Assembly (NCBI GenBank): GCA_964373925.1
Contig: CAYJWS010000024.1
Span: forward strand, 1-15,932
DNA: 15,932 nt
Direction: 5' to 3'
Source of the DNA: CAYJWS01 sp964373925
Lineage (GTDB): Bacteria; Patescibacteriota; Patescibacteriia; Buchananbacterales; GWA2-38-13
Positions within the stretch are counted from its first letter, which is position 1. Every line of letters starts with the position of its first letter. The notes under the pieces are model-generated. The model did no database searches. It saw only the letters and a program-made list of their open reading frames with translations, and was not told where the DNA came from. Position numbers and translations under genes: made by a program. This document shows positions 1-5,905 of this stretch, one piece after another.

Positions 1-2
1 AA

Positions 3-875
3 AAAAATTTTCCGATTAACGCAGTTGCTGGAAATGACTTCGAGGGAATGACAAAGAGGATAAAAAGTGGGGAGCTTCCGTATTTTGAAGCTATTGCCGG
101 GGCAGTGGGAACGGAAATATGGATAAAACATACCAACAAGGATGGCGGAATTTCTTATAAAAAAGATGTGTACTTTGAAAACATGTTACAGCAAACGGGG
201 TATGACAGAAAGGAACTTTGTAAAAAGGCTTTATTAATGATATCTGATTTTGAAAAAAATCATCCCGAGTGGAAGCTGGGCTTCCAAAGGCCTGACAGGG
301 AAAAAAACTTGCTTGAGAAGCCCGATACCGAGCACCAAAAATTTAAAATAAGTTTTCACTTCTTTTCGGATCCTTCGGGGATTGAAAAAATAAGCCGAGA
401 AGTTTCCCAGTTTTTTCCCGACCAATCAATCGTGCTATGTGAGGAAATAAATTATAATAAAACCCTCAAACCCGACGAATCGCCAAAAAAATATTGCCTC
501 GATATACTGCCCATAACAAAAGCGGGTTCGGTGCAATATCTTGCAAAAATCACAGGCATAAAAAAGGGGATTGTGGCGGGAGACAGCGGGAATGATACGG
601 GAATGCTTTTGGAGAGTGGATCTTTCACGTCTGTTCTTGTGGGGGGATACACGCGGGAGGCAAAAAATACTATTGAAAAAAATATCCCAATAAAAAAGAA
701 GGGGGGAAGGAGCTTTCAAGAAATTAAAGATTCAAAAAACAATCCAAAAGCTATCTACATTGAACAAAACCCCCAAAGAGAGGCGGCGGAAAGTATTTTG
801 CGGGCGGCGGAAATTTTACAGAGGGCCGAAAATATTAAAAAAATTCGTGAGAAAAAAATACACCCCGAGAAATAA
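3..875 (+). CDS. HAD-superfamily phosphatase, sucrose-phosphate phosphatase type (5' partial)
   Basis: The C-terminal part of a HAD hydrolase that probably removes phosphate from a sugar phosphate such as sucrose-6-phosphate. The frame is open to the left edge: about 15 codons precede the first ATG at 48, so that ATG is probably internal and the catalytic DxDGT motif lies outside the window. Visible are the segment AGAVGTEIW, which matches the conserved GTEI region of sucrose-phosphate and mannosyl-phosphoglycerate phosphatases, and GIVAGDSGNDTGML, the HAD motif IV with Mg-binding aspartates. Between them is a cap-like region (phenylalanine-rich segment near 345-420). The C-terminus is a charged helix ending in KKIHPEK. 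The gene converges on trmD. The HAD assignment is firm; the exact substrate is inference. Confidence 0.8.
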   Translation, partial: KNFPINAVAGNDFEGMTKRIKSGELPYFEAIAGAVGTEIWIKHTNKDGGISYKKDVYFENMLQQTGYDRKELCKKALLMISDFEKNHPEWKLGFQRPDREKNLLEKPDTEHQKFKISFHFFSDPSGIEKISREVSQFFPDQSIVLCEEINYNKTLKPDESPKKYCLDILPITKAGSVQYLAKITGIKKGIVAGDSGNDTGMLLESGSFTSVLVGGYTREAKNTIEKNIPIKKKGGRSFQEIKDSKNNPKAIYIEQNPQREAAESILRAAEILQRAENIKKIREKKIHPEK

Positions 876-932
876 CATTAAAAAAATAATTATAATGAAT
901 TTTACTCATTTTTTTTATACAAAAAACAATCT

Positions 933-949
933 AATATAGCTTTTGCTAT
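933..949 (+). terminator. weak hairpin terminator after the HAD gene
   Basis: ATAGC, a short T-rich loop and GCTAT, followed by a run of T. The stem is only 5 bp and overlaps the trmD stop codon. It lies between two convergent genes. Weak call. Confidence 0.3.
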
Positions 950-1845
950 TTTTGACTTTTGTTTCTCCACTCCTGAATCTTTTTATGGTTTCCCGAAAGA
1001 AGCACTTGTGGCACGCGCCAAACTCCGCCACGGCTACGTCTTGGCAAACCATGTTTTTGATTTTCGGCCCGAGGCCGACCAGCCTTGGGCTGGCTTATTT
1101 TTTCCGGATAAAACACTTCCGGACGTGTATATTGAGGATATTCTTTATAGTCCAAATCTTTAGAAAATGTCTCTTCCTTAAGCGCATCCTTGTGGCCGAC
1201 CACCCCAGGAATATGGCGTGCCACTGTTTCAACAACTACCATTGCAGGCACCTCTCCGCCAGCCAAAACATAATCGCCGATAGAAATTTTTTCGTCAACG
1301 AATTTTTCCACCCGCGCGTCAAATCCCTCGTAGCGTCCACAGAGTAAAATTATTTTTTTATACTTTGATAGCCGTTCGGCATCGCGCTGGGTAAATCTCT
1401 TTCCAGAAGGAGTTAACATTATTATTCGAGTATTGCGGATTGCCCCTCGGTCTTGAGCTCGGGGTCGAAAGACGGATTGCGGATTGTTCTTTTTTATATT
1501 CGTAATTCGCCGCTCGGCCTTGCCCCTCGGTCTTGAGCTCCCGTTCAGGGCCTGAGCCCTCAGGGCCGATGGCGGGGTCGAAAGAAGCTCGGGGTCGAAA
1601 GGTAGTTCATAATTCGTAATTTTTCGCAACGCCTTATAAATGGGTTCAATCTTCAAAATCATTCCCGGCCCTCCGCCATACGGCCTGTCATCAACGGATT
1701 TATGCGGGTCTCCCTTGGGCGCGTATTTTCTCAAGTCATGAATGCGTATATCCAATAATTTCTTTTTTTTCGCGCGCGCTAAAATAGTCTGCGAAAAATA
1801 AGACTCAAGCAGTTGCGGAAAAATTGTAATAATATCAAAACGCAT
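946..1845 (-). CDS. trmD: tRNA (guanine37-N1)-methyltransferase TrmD carrying two in-frame insertions
   Basis: SAM-dependent SPOUT methyltransferase that makes m1G37 in tRNA and so prevents +1 frameshifting. The N-terminus MRFDIITIFPQL, VDDRPYGGGPGM (51-62), the knot segment LLCGRYEGFDARV (167-179), SIGDYVLAGGE (188-198), YTRPEV and VLLSGNHKKI are all typical. The protein is 299 aa against about 230-255 usually, because of two insertions. Residues about 77-138 replace a loop of roughly ten residues between the two SAM-knot halves and hold FRPRAQDRGAIRN, also found in PolA. Residues about 251-274 lie between YTRPEV and VPQVLLSGNH. The chain ends soon after NHKKIQEWR and lacks the usual C-terminal RPxLL tail. 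It is third after rpsP and khpA, in the order common to many bacteria, but rimM and rplS are absent. No good Shine-Dalgarno precedes the ATG. Confidence 0.96.
   Translation of the reverse strand: MRFDIITIFPQLLESYFSQTILARAKKKKLLDIRIHDLRKYAPKGDPHKSVDDRPYGGGPGMILKIEPIYKALRKITNYELPFDPELLSTPPSALRAQALNGSSRPRGKAERRITNIKKNNPQSVFRPRAQDRGAIRNTRIIMLTPSGKRFTQRDAERLSKYKKIILLCGRYEGFDARVEKFVDEKISIGDYVLAGGEVPAMVVVETVARHIPGVVGHKDALKEETFSKDLDYKEYPQYTRPEVFYPEKISQPKAGRPRAENQKHGLPRRSRGGVWRVPQVLLSGNHKKIQEWRNKSQK
1024..1095 (-). repeat. GC-rich palindromic insertion in the 3' part of trmD
   Basis: This stretch encodes about 24 extra residues (SQPKAG...RRSRGG) where related TrmD proteins pass directly from TRPEV to VPxVLLSGNH. 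It contains two adjacent hairpins, CGGCC-cga-GGCCG (1065-1077) and CCAGCC-ttg-GGCTGG (1079-1093), both GC-rich in an AT-rich genome. The reading frame is kept. The borders are inferred from the protein alignment I can recall and are accurate to a few codons. Confidence 0.65.
1431..1617 (-). repeat. in-frame repeat insertion in trmD: two copies of the FRPRAQDRG element
   Basis: About 62 extra codons. The first copy (1431-1486) matches polA 7533-7588 at 53 of 56 positions and is read in the same frame as FRPRAQDRGAIRN. The second copy lies at about 1515-1600. It shares the words TTGCCCCTCGGTCTTGAGCT and GGGGTCGAAAG but is interrupted by another palindromic stretch around GGGCCTGAGCCC, and is read in a different frame. 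The copies are separated by AT-rich AATTCG-type words. Confidence 0.85.
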
Positions 1846-1856
1846 AGATCGTAAAA

Positions 1857-1939
1857 CTTAAAACATGAAACGTAAAACCTTAAAAATAATTATTAAACAA
1901 TTTTCAAAAAGTTTCAAGTTTTAGGTTTCAAGTTTCAAG
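1857..1939. repeat. AT-rich imperfect inverted repeat between khpA and trmD
   Basis: The left arm 1857-1878 (ctt..aaac words) pairs with 1918-1939 at 19 of 22 positions. Both arms are made of repeated 7-8 nt words such as GTTTCAAG. The repeat lies in the presumed trmD leader. Confidence 0.7.
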
Positions 1940-1950
1940 ACTATAAACAC

Positions 1951-1979
1951 AAAACCCCTCGCTCTATGTGCGGAGGGGG
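1951..1979 (-). terminator. candidate terminator after khpA
   Basis: Read on the minus strand, CCCCT-(c)-CGC pairs with GCG-AGGGG around a 7-nt loop and is followed by TTTTG. It is 23 bases past the khpA stop, so trmD may need its own promoter or depend on read-through. Confidence 0.55.
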
Positions 1980-2001
1980 ATTTGTGGTTGAAAATTTGAA
2001 T

Positions 2002-2313
2002 TTATATTTTCAAGTCATCTACAACTGACGTGTCGGCCTCTTCTCTCCTTGGAGGTCGTGAACCTTCTGGTTCATAAATCTTGAGGTGAACTCGGGCATT
2101 ATTTCTCGCGCCAACTATTTTGACGAGCGTTCTTATAGAGTGCGCTGTCTGGCCCTTTCGGCCAATAACATATCCCATATCTTCTTGGTTAATGTGAAGA
2201 GTGAGTAAAACTCCCCTTTCATCAACCGTTCGTTCGACCCTCACATCGTCTGGGTGCCCTACAATGGACTTGACGATGTATTCTACAAACTCATGATCCT
2301 TGACTGGTGTCAT
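2002..2313 (-). CDS. khpA: KH-domain RNA-binding protein KhpA (YlqC family)
   Basis: A 103-aa protein with one KH domain. The GxxG RNA-contact loop is IGRKGQTA (residues 50-57), preceded by VLLTLHINQEDMGYV and followed by the helix HSIRTLVKIVGARNNARV. Family length is usually 75-85 aa; the extra C-terminal tail (after LKIYEPEG) is charged. In Firmicutes, KhpA pairs with KhpB/Jag and binds many RNAs, affecting cell division and elongation; no khpB is seen here, even beside yidC where it often lies. It follows rpsP, the usual neighbour, but with a 187-bp gap containing its own promoter. AAAGG lies about 10 bases before the ATG. Confidence 0.93.
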   Translation of the reverse strand: MTPVKDHEFVEYIVKSIVGHPDDVRVERTVDERGVLLTLHINQEDMGYVIGRKGQTAHSIRTLVKIVGARNNARVHLKIYEPEGSRPPRREEADTSVVDDLKI

Positions 2314-2331
2314 ACGAGTCTAGCCTTTGCT

Positions 2332-2357
2332 CTCTTTATTTAACTACAAATAAAGAG
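2332..2357 (-). promoter_or_regulatory. 10-bp stem-loop just upstream of khpA
   Basis: CTCTTTATTT pairs perfectly with AAATAAAGAG around a 6-nt loop. In the khpA mRNA it ends about 18 bases before the start codon. A second stem (CCAGT-a-CTG with CAG-ACTGG) lies further upstream at about 2380-2407. Function unknown; a leader regulatory structure is possible. Confidence 0.5.
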
Positions 2358-2448
2358 AAATTATGAATCTTGCTTTCCCAGTACTGCTTTATGTAATGTA
2401 CAGACTGGTCTCTTAACGAAAACGACCTTCATTTTCATTAATAAATAT

Positions 2449-2476
2449 ATTATACCATCTTAAAAAAATTTGTCAA
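2449..2476 (-). promoter_or_regulatory. sigma70-type promoter for khpA
   Basis: On the minus strand, TTGACA (2471-2476), a 16-base spacer and TATAAT (2449-2454): two perfect consensus boxes. It gives a khpA leader of about 130 bases. Confidence 0.8.
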
Positions 2477-2500
2477 GTGAAATATGATTATTTTTCTTAT

Positions 2501-2842
2501 TTAAGCGGTAGCTGGAGTTGCGGGAGCTGTAGCCGCTGCTACTTTTGACGCGCTCTCATGCTGGGCGGTATTATTTTTTTTGCCCCTTGATACTTTTATC
2601 TTTTTCGCCTCAATTATATTTTTATCTATAAAAAGATTATGAATCGTTGAGGAAAGCTTTGCTCCCTTTGACATCCAATATAATATTCTATCCTTTTTTA
2701 AGTCGCAATTCTTGGATTTTGGGTCATAAAATCCTAAAATTTCAAGAAATCTGCCAAAAGGATCTTTTGTTTTTTCCGAAACAATAATTCTGTAAGATGG
2801 ATTATTCTTTCTGCCAACTCGGGATAGTCGTATAACAAGCAT
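2501..2842 (-). CDS. rpsP: 30S ribosomal protein S16
   Basis: Small-subunit protein needed for 16S rRNA assembly. The N-terminus MLVIRLSRVGRKNNPSYRII and the segment LEILGFYDPKSKN are diagnostic. The core covers residues 1-85; the last 25 residues are an alanine/threonine/proline-rich tail (AAATAPATPATA), a common variable extension that brings it to 113 aa. It is first in the minus-strand series rpsP - khpA - trmD. The ATG at 2842 is chosen because S16 proteins begin exactly there; there is no clear Shine-Dalgarno. Confidence 0.97.
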   Translation of the reverse strand: MLVIRLSRVGRKNNPSYRIIVSEKTKDPFGRFLEILGFYDPKSKNCDLKKDRILYWMSKGAKLSSTIHNLFIDKNIIEAKKIKVSRGKKNNTAQHESASKVAAATAPATPATA

Positions 2843-2873
2843 ACCGTATGTATGGATATTTTATGAATAAGAA

Positions 2874-2889
2874 TGACCCTATCGGGTCA
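2874..2889 (-). promoter_or_regulatory. short hairpin at the start of the rpsP leader
   Basis: TGACCC-tatc-GGGTCA, a 6-bp stem starting about 12 bases after the -10 box, at the very 5' end of the predicted rpsP transcript. It may protect the RNA end or act in regulation. Confidence 0.4.
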
Positions 2890-2902
2890 AAATGTTATTC
2901 CA

Positions 2903-2931
2903 ATAGTAGCTAATTTTAAAAAAAATGTCAA
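2903..2931 (-). promoter_or_regulatory. promoter for rpsP
   Basis: On the minus strand: TTGACA (2926-2931), 17-base spacer, TACTAT (2903-2908). About 60 bases upstream of the rpsP start. Confidence 0.7.
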
Positions 2932-3082
2932 ATATGGGGACAGAATATAAGAAAAAAATGCCCTCAAGAAAAATTTACACAGCGGTTGTGTCAAAATTTT
3001 CATTCATGCGCCTTGACTTCGCATCCCCGCTGTATTAGCATGATCATAGACTTGGTTCTTTTCACTATTATCTAAATAAAAA

Positions 3083-3087
3083 AGGAG
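3083..3087 (+). promoter_or_regulatory. Shine-Dalgarno that fixes a TTG start
   Basis: AGGAG lies 8 bases before TTG at 3096. No ATG is placed suitably, so this site decides the start of the zinc-finger gene. Confidence 0.7.
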
Positions 3088-3095
3088 CAACAATA

Positions 3096-3341
3096 TTGGA
3101 CTGTCTAAGCGACGAGTTTCTCGTACACCTGACCCACCAAGAGGGTATGAATAAGAACGTTTTAGCAAAAGCTCAATCTCACCTTAAAGGGTGCGAAGGT
3201 TGCCGTCGCAGATTTGCGGATTATAAAAAATTCATTCGTGATCTCTGCAAAAAACTTGGTAGAGGCCCCGAGAGCTTAGGGAAAAAACTGCTCAAAGAAA
3301 CAATCACGGAATTAAGGGTAAGACGCCGAGAGATGAATTAG
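3096..3341 (+). CDS. small zinc-finger protein, anti-sigma (zf-HC2/ZAS) type
   Basis: An 81-aa protein starting with TTG after a good AGGAG. It has Cys3 in DCLSDEFLVHL and HLKGCEGC (His29-x3-Cys33-x2-Cys36), the ligand pattern of the ZAS/zf-HC2 zinc domain found at the N-terminus of anti-sigma factors. The rest (41-81) is basic and helical. There is no membrane segment, unlike most anti-sigma factors, and no sigma factor gene next to it, so its partner is unknown. It stands alone between smc and rpsP and is closed by a strong terminator. The zinc-domain reading is fairly safe; the anti-sigma role is only a possibility. Confidence 0.75.
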   Translation: MDCLSDEFLVHLTHQEGMNKNVLAKAQSHLKGCEGCRRRFADYKKFIRDLCKKLGRGPESLGKKLLKETITELRVRRREMN

Positions 3342-3377
3342 ATGGGAGATGAGAGAGTAATGCCCTTTTGAAAAATC

Positions 3378-3410
3378 AAAAGACGCTCACAAAAGATGAG
3401 CGTCTTTTTT
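3378..3410. terminator. strong bidirectional terminator
   Basis: AAAAGACGCTCA pairs with TGAGCGTCTTTT around a 7-nt loop, with T-rich flanks on both strands. It serves the plus zinc-finger gene and the minus smc unit. A near twin is at 14106-14132. Confidence 0.9.
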
Positions 3411-3436
3411 CGTCACAGAATTTTTTCATGAACACA

Positions 3437-4666
3437 TTAGCGGCTAACCAGCCCCTCCGCCTCTTCCATCTTCAGGCTCAAGAGCTTTGATACCCCGTCA
3501 TCGCCCATGGTAACGCCATAGAGAACCGAGGCGCGATGCATGGTGGAGCGGTTATGCGTAATAATGATAAACTGCGTCTTATGCGAGAGCTGGTCAACAA
3601 TAAACGAGAAGCGATCCGAGTTCGCCTCATCAAGCGCCGCCTCAACCTCATCAAGCACCACAAAGGGTGATGGGTTGGTAGAGATGATGGCGCAAATCAG
3701 GGCTATGGAAGTTAGAGCACGCTCACCCCCCGAGAGCATTGAGATGCTCTTGAGTTTTTTCCCGGGCGGGGTTGCGATGATTTCCACGCCCTTAATGACC
3801 TTTTCCGATGTTCCTTTTAAAAGTTTTTTTATAGCCTTGTCTTCTTCCGACTCCTGCTCAATAATCTCAACGCCCTCCATTGCCGCCTCAAGTTTTTCCG
3901 TTTCTTTTTCTTCTTTTTCCGTTTCTTTTATAAGTACGAGATCCGCTTTTCCGCCATTAAAAAGAATGTAAAAATATTTTTGAAAATCTCGGTTAATATT
4001 TTTAAATGAAATATCAAACTGCCGGTGTATGGTTTCGTCCAGCTCTTCTATGACCGTGCGCAAACCCTCAATCGATTTTTTCAAATCCTGTGTTTGCGTA
4101 TCCAAGAAATCAAACCGTTCTTTTGTTTCCGTATACTCTTTCACCGTTTCGGGGTCAATTCCTCCAATAAGATCAAGCTGGTGCTTGAGACTATGGATTT
4201 CATTAAGTGAGCTTTGCGGGTCTATATGTTCATGCGATGAAGCATCCTTAAGCCACAAACTGTCTTTGAGCTCTCCGTGGATTTCATTCATCAGATCTTC
4301 CATCTTTGTTTCAAATTTCGCGAGCTCTATTCGCACGTTGCTAAGCTCCTGTGAAATGGAGTTGTATTCGCTTTGTTTTGCCTGAAATTTCCTCTGAAGT
4401 TCAAAAAATTTTCCTTTTTTTTGCTCTTCCTTTTGGTTAAAACTCGCGACTTCATCGCGGGATCGCCCAAGCTCCGCCTCAATGGATTCAATATTTTTTA
4501 TTGCTTCGGCGAGTTTTTGTGAAAGCGCGTGGTCGGGCTCTGTTGGTTTTTTTACCTCTACTCTTGGTTTTTCAAACTCCAAAACAAGCTCGTCAATTTT
4601 TTGAGAAACTGCTTCAAATTCGACCTTAAACGCCGTAAGTCCGTCAATGCTTTTTATGGACGACAA
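3437..4666 (-). CDS. smc: SMC chromosome segregation protein, C-terminal half (separate ORF)
   Basis: C-terminal head of an SMC ATPase, 409 aa. Residues 15-165 and 175-215 are coiled-coil-like. The ABC signature SMLSGGERALTS (309-320), Walker B/D-loop PFVVLDEVEAALDEANSDR (334-352) and H-loop IITHNR (368-373) are all present, so the half-site looks active. Residues about 249-294 form a charged insertion, rich in Glu and Lys, before the ATPPGKKLKSIS strand. Translation probably begins at TTG 4666, with AAGG at 4673-4676; the first ATG is at residue 122, which would remove the coil. The ORF is in the same frame as the upstream half, from which it is separated by TAG, TAA and TAA. It must pair with the N-terminal half to form a Walker A/signature ATP site. 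No hinge domain is present in either half. Confidence 0.85.
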   Translation of the reverse strand: MSSIKSIDGLTAFKVEFEAVSQKIDELVLEFEKPRVEVKKPTEPDHALSQKLAEAIKNIESIEAELGRSRDEVASFNQKEEQKKGKFFELQRKFQAKQSEYNSISQELSNVRIELAKFETKMEDLMNEIHGELKDSLWLKDASSHEHIDPQSSLNEIHSLKHQLDLIGGIDPETVKEYTETKERFDFLDTQTQDLKKSIEGLRTVIEELDETIHRQFDISFKNINRDFQKYFYILFNGGKADLVLIKETEKEEKETEKLEAAMEGVEIIEQESEEDKAIKKLLKGTSEKVIKGVEIIATPPGKKLKSISMLSGGERALTSIALICAIISTNPSPFVVLDEVEAALDEANSDRFSFIVDQLSHKTQFIIITHNRSTMHRASVLYGVTMGDDGVSKLLSLKMEEAEGLVSR

Positions 4667-4684
4667 TTATTACCTTAATACCTA
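4664..4684 (-). promoter_or_regulatory. stop/restart junction between the two smc halves
   Basis: Codons read TAG GTA TTA AGG TAA TAA TTG, all in the frame of both halves. AAGG lies 6 bases before the TTG, suitable for translational reinitiation by ribosomes that have just terminated. Confidence 0.65.
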
Positions 4685-5734
4685 GTTAAGAGAGTGTATG
4701 CTTTTAAGGCCCCGCAAGACTTGATCAAGATGTATGGGGATGATTTTTGCGACTTCTTTGTGGCGCAACAGCTCTATCTTATTTTCTAAAATTATTTTTT
4801 CTTCCTTAAGGCTGTTTTTCTTCTCGAGAATCTTTTGGTATTTTTGCTGGAGCTGATTAAACACCTCTGTGCGCGAATCTTCTTTTTCTAAAATATTAAG
4901 ATGGTTTTGGATCTCCGAGAGCTCCCGCGCCTTATTATGAAACTGCGCATCAAGTGCTTTGTAGCGAGGCTCAAGCTGTTTCTTTTGGGAGTGGAGCTGT
5001 GAATATAAAAATCCGTAATATTTTTTTTGCTTTTCCAAAAGCTCTTTTTCAATCTCATCGCGCCGCTCAAGCCGCTTTACCTGACGTGAGAGCGAACGAA
5101 GCCGCGGCTCTATTTCTTCAAGCACTGCCTGCGCCTGTTTTAAATTCTTCCATGCTGTCTCAAGCTTGCGAATAGACTGCTCGCGTTTAATTTGATATTG
5201 CTTCACGCCAACTGCCTCGTCAAAAAAATCTTTTCGTTCAAATGGTGTCGCATTAAGAATAGAATCAATCATGCCCTGCCCGATAACCGAATAACTTTTT
5301 TGTCCGAAATGCGCCTTTGCGGTAAGCATGAGAATATCCTGCAGCCTCACAAGATTTTTATTCACAAGGTACTCCGAGGTGCCGCCTCTGTGCACCCTTC
5401 GCGTTATCACCACCTCGGGATAATCCACGTCCATCGCGCGGTCTTCATTATTTAAAAAAAGCGACGCCTCCGCAAGCCCCAAACGCGCCTTTTTTTCTGA
5501 ACCGGAAAAAATAACATCCTCGGTTCTTTTGCCGCGTAAAAGCTTGAGCGACTGCTCGCCCAAAACCCAGCGTATGGCGTCGGCCACGTTTGATTTTCCA
5601 GAACCATTGGGGCCGACTATTACAGCTATGCCGCACTTTTTGCCGATATCATTAGCCTTAGGACCGGGAAACTCCAATATAGTTTTGTTCGCAAACGATT
5701 TGAATCCTGAAATTTCTAATCTCTGTAAGTACAT
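4682..5734 (-). CDS. smc: SMC chromosome segregation protein, N-terminal half (separate ORF)
   Basis: N-terminal head of an SMC ATPase, 350 aa. MYLQRLEISGFKSF starts the head; Walker A is VGPNGSGKSNVADAIRWVLG (40-59); the Q-loop region is SYSVIGQGMIDSIL (148-160); RKDFFDEAVGVKQYQIKRE marks the start of the coil. Residues about 175-330 are coiled coil and the chain ends at SIHSLN. Whole bacterial SMCs are about 1150-1190 aa with a hinge near the middle; here the two halves add to about 760 aa with no hinge fold and much shorter arms. The N-terminal half is followed in frame by the C-terminal half. Together they would form a condensin-like DNA-organising ATPase; no scpA/scpB is in the window. 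Confidence 0.88.
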   Translation of the reverse strand: MYLQRLEISGFKSFANKTILEFPGPKANDIGKKCGIAVIVGPNGSGKSNVADAIRWVLGEQSLKLLRGKRTEDVIFSGSEKKARLGLAEASLFLNNEDRAMDVDYPEVVITRRVHRGGTSEYLVNKNLVRLQDILMLTAKAHFGQKSYSVIGQGMIDSILNATPFERKDFFDEAVGVKQYQIKREQSIRKLETAWKNLKQAQAVLEEIEPRLRSLSRQVKRLERRDEIEKELLEKQKKYYGFLYSQLHSQKKQLEPRYKALDAQFHNKARELSEIQNHLNILEKEDSRTEVFNQLQQKYQKILEKKNSLKEEKIILENKIELLRHKEVAKIIPIHLDQVLRGLKSIHSLN

Positions 5735-5755
5735 AGTGAAAAAATATTCTTAAAA

Positions 5756-5816
5756 ACCCCTCACCCGTCCTGCGGACACCCTCTCCCCAGAGGGGAGAGG
5801 GATGGGGTGAGGGGGT
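5756..5816. repeat. nested GC-rich inverted repeat in the smc leader
   Basis: Outer arms ACCCCTCACCC and GGGTGAGGGGGT enclose a perfect inner hairpin CCCTCTCCCC-aga-GGGGAGAGGG. This is a type of dispersed intergenic repeat known from many bacterial genomes. It would fold in the smc 5' leader. Confidence 0.8.
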
Positions 5817-5830
5817 AAAAACAAGCGTAC

Positions 5831-5859
5831 TTCAAATTTTAAGCTTTTTATGCTATAAA
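5831..5859 (+). promoter_or_regulatory. promoter for the 117-aa gene
   Basis: TTCAAA (5831-5836), 17-base spacer, TATAAA (5854-5859) with an extended TGC before the -10. Transcription would start near 5866, about 40 bases before the ATG. Confidence 0.6.
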
Positions 5860-5886
5860 TATAACATACTCGCTCCTTATCATCAA
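5858..5886 (-). promoter_or_regulatory. candidate divergent promoter for smc
   Basis: On the minus strand: TTGATG (5881-5886), 17-base spacer, TATATT (5858-5863). It overlaps the plus-strand promoter, so the two units may compete for RNA polymerase. Confidence 0.45.
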
Positions 5887-5901
5887 CTTTTTTTGAGGAG
5901 G
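5873..5901 (+). promoter_or_regulatory. hairpin that can hide the Shine-Dalgarno of the 117-aa gene
   Basis: CTCCTTA (5873-5879) can pair with TGAGGAG (5894-5900, one G-U pair), which is the ribosome-binding site GAGGAGG of the gene at 5906. The loop is 14 nt, T-rich at its 3' side. Confidence 0.4.
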
Positions 5902-5905
5902 AAAT

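Noticed and set aside
943..1347. 134-codon ORF opposite trmD
   Set aside because: Shadow of the conserved TrmD frame.
1431..1617. CRISPR-like array in the repeated trmD segment
   Set aside because: Only two unequal, degenerate copies inside a coding frame; no regular spacers and no cas genes.
3540..3971. 143-codon ORF opposite smc
   Set aside because: Serine-rich shadow of the SMC head; all conserved motifs are on the other strand.
4664..4684. smc break as a frameshift or as recoded stop codons
   Set aside because: Both halves are in the same frame, so no frameshift; three stops (TAG, TAA, TAA) lie together, TAG/TAA recoding is not otherwise suggested, and a restart site is present.
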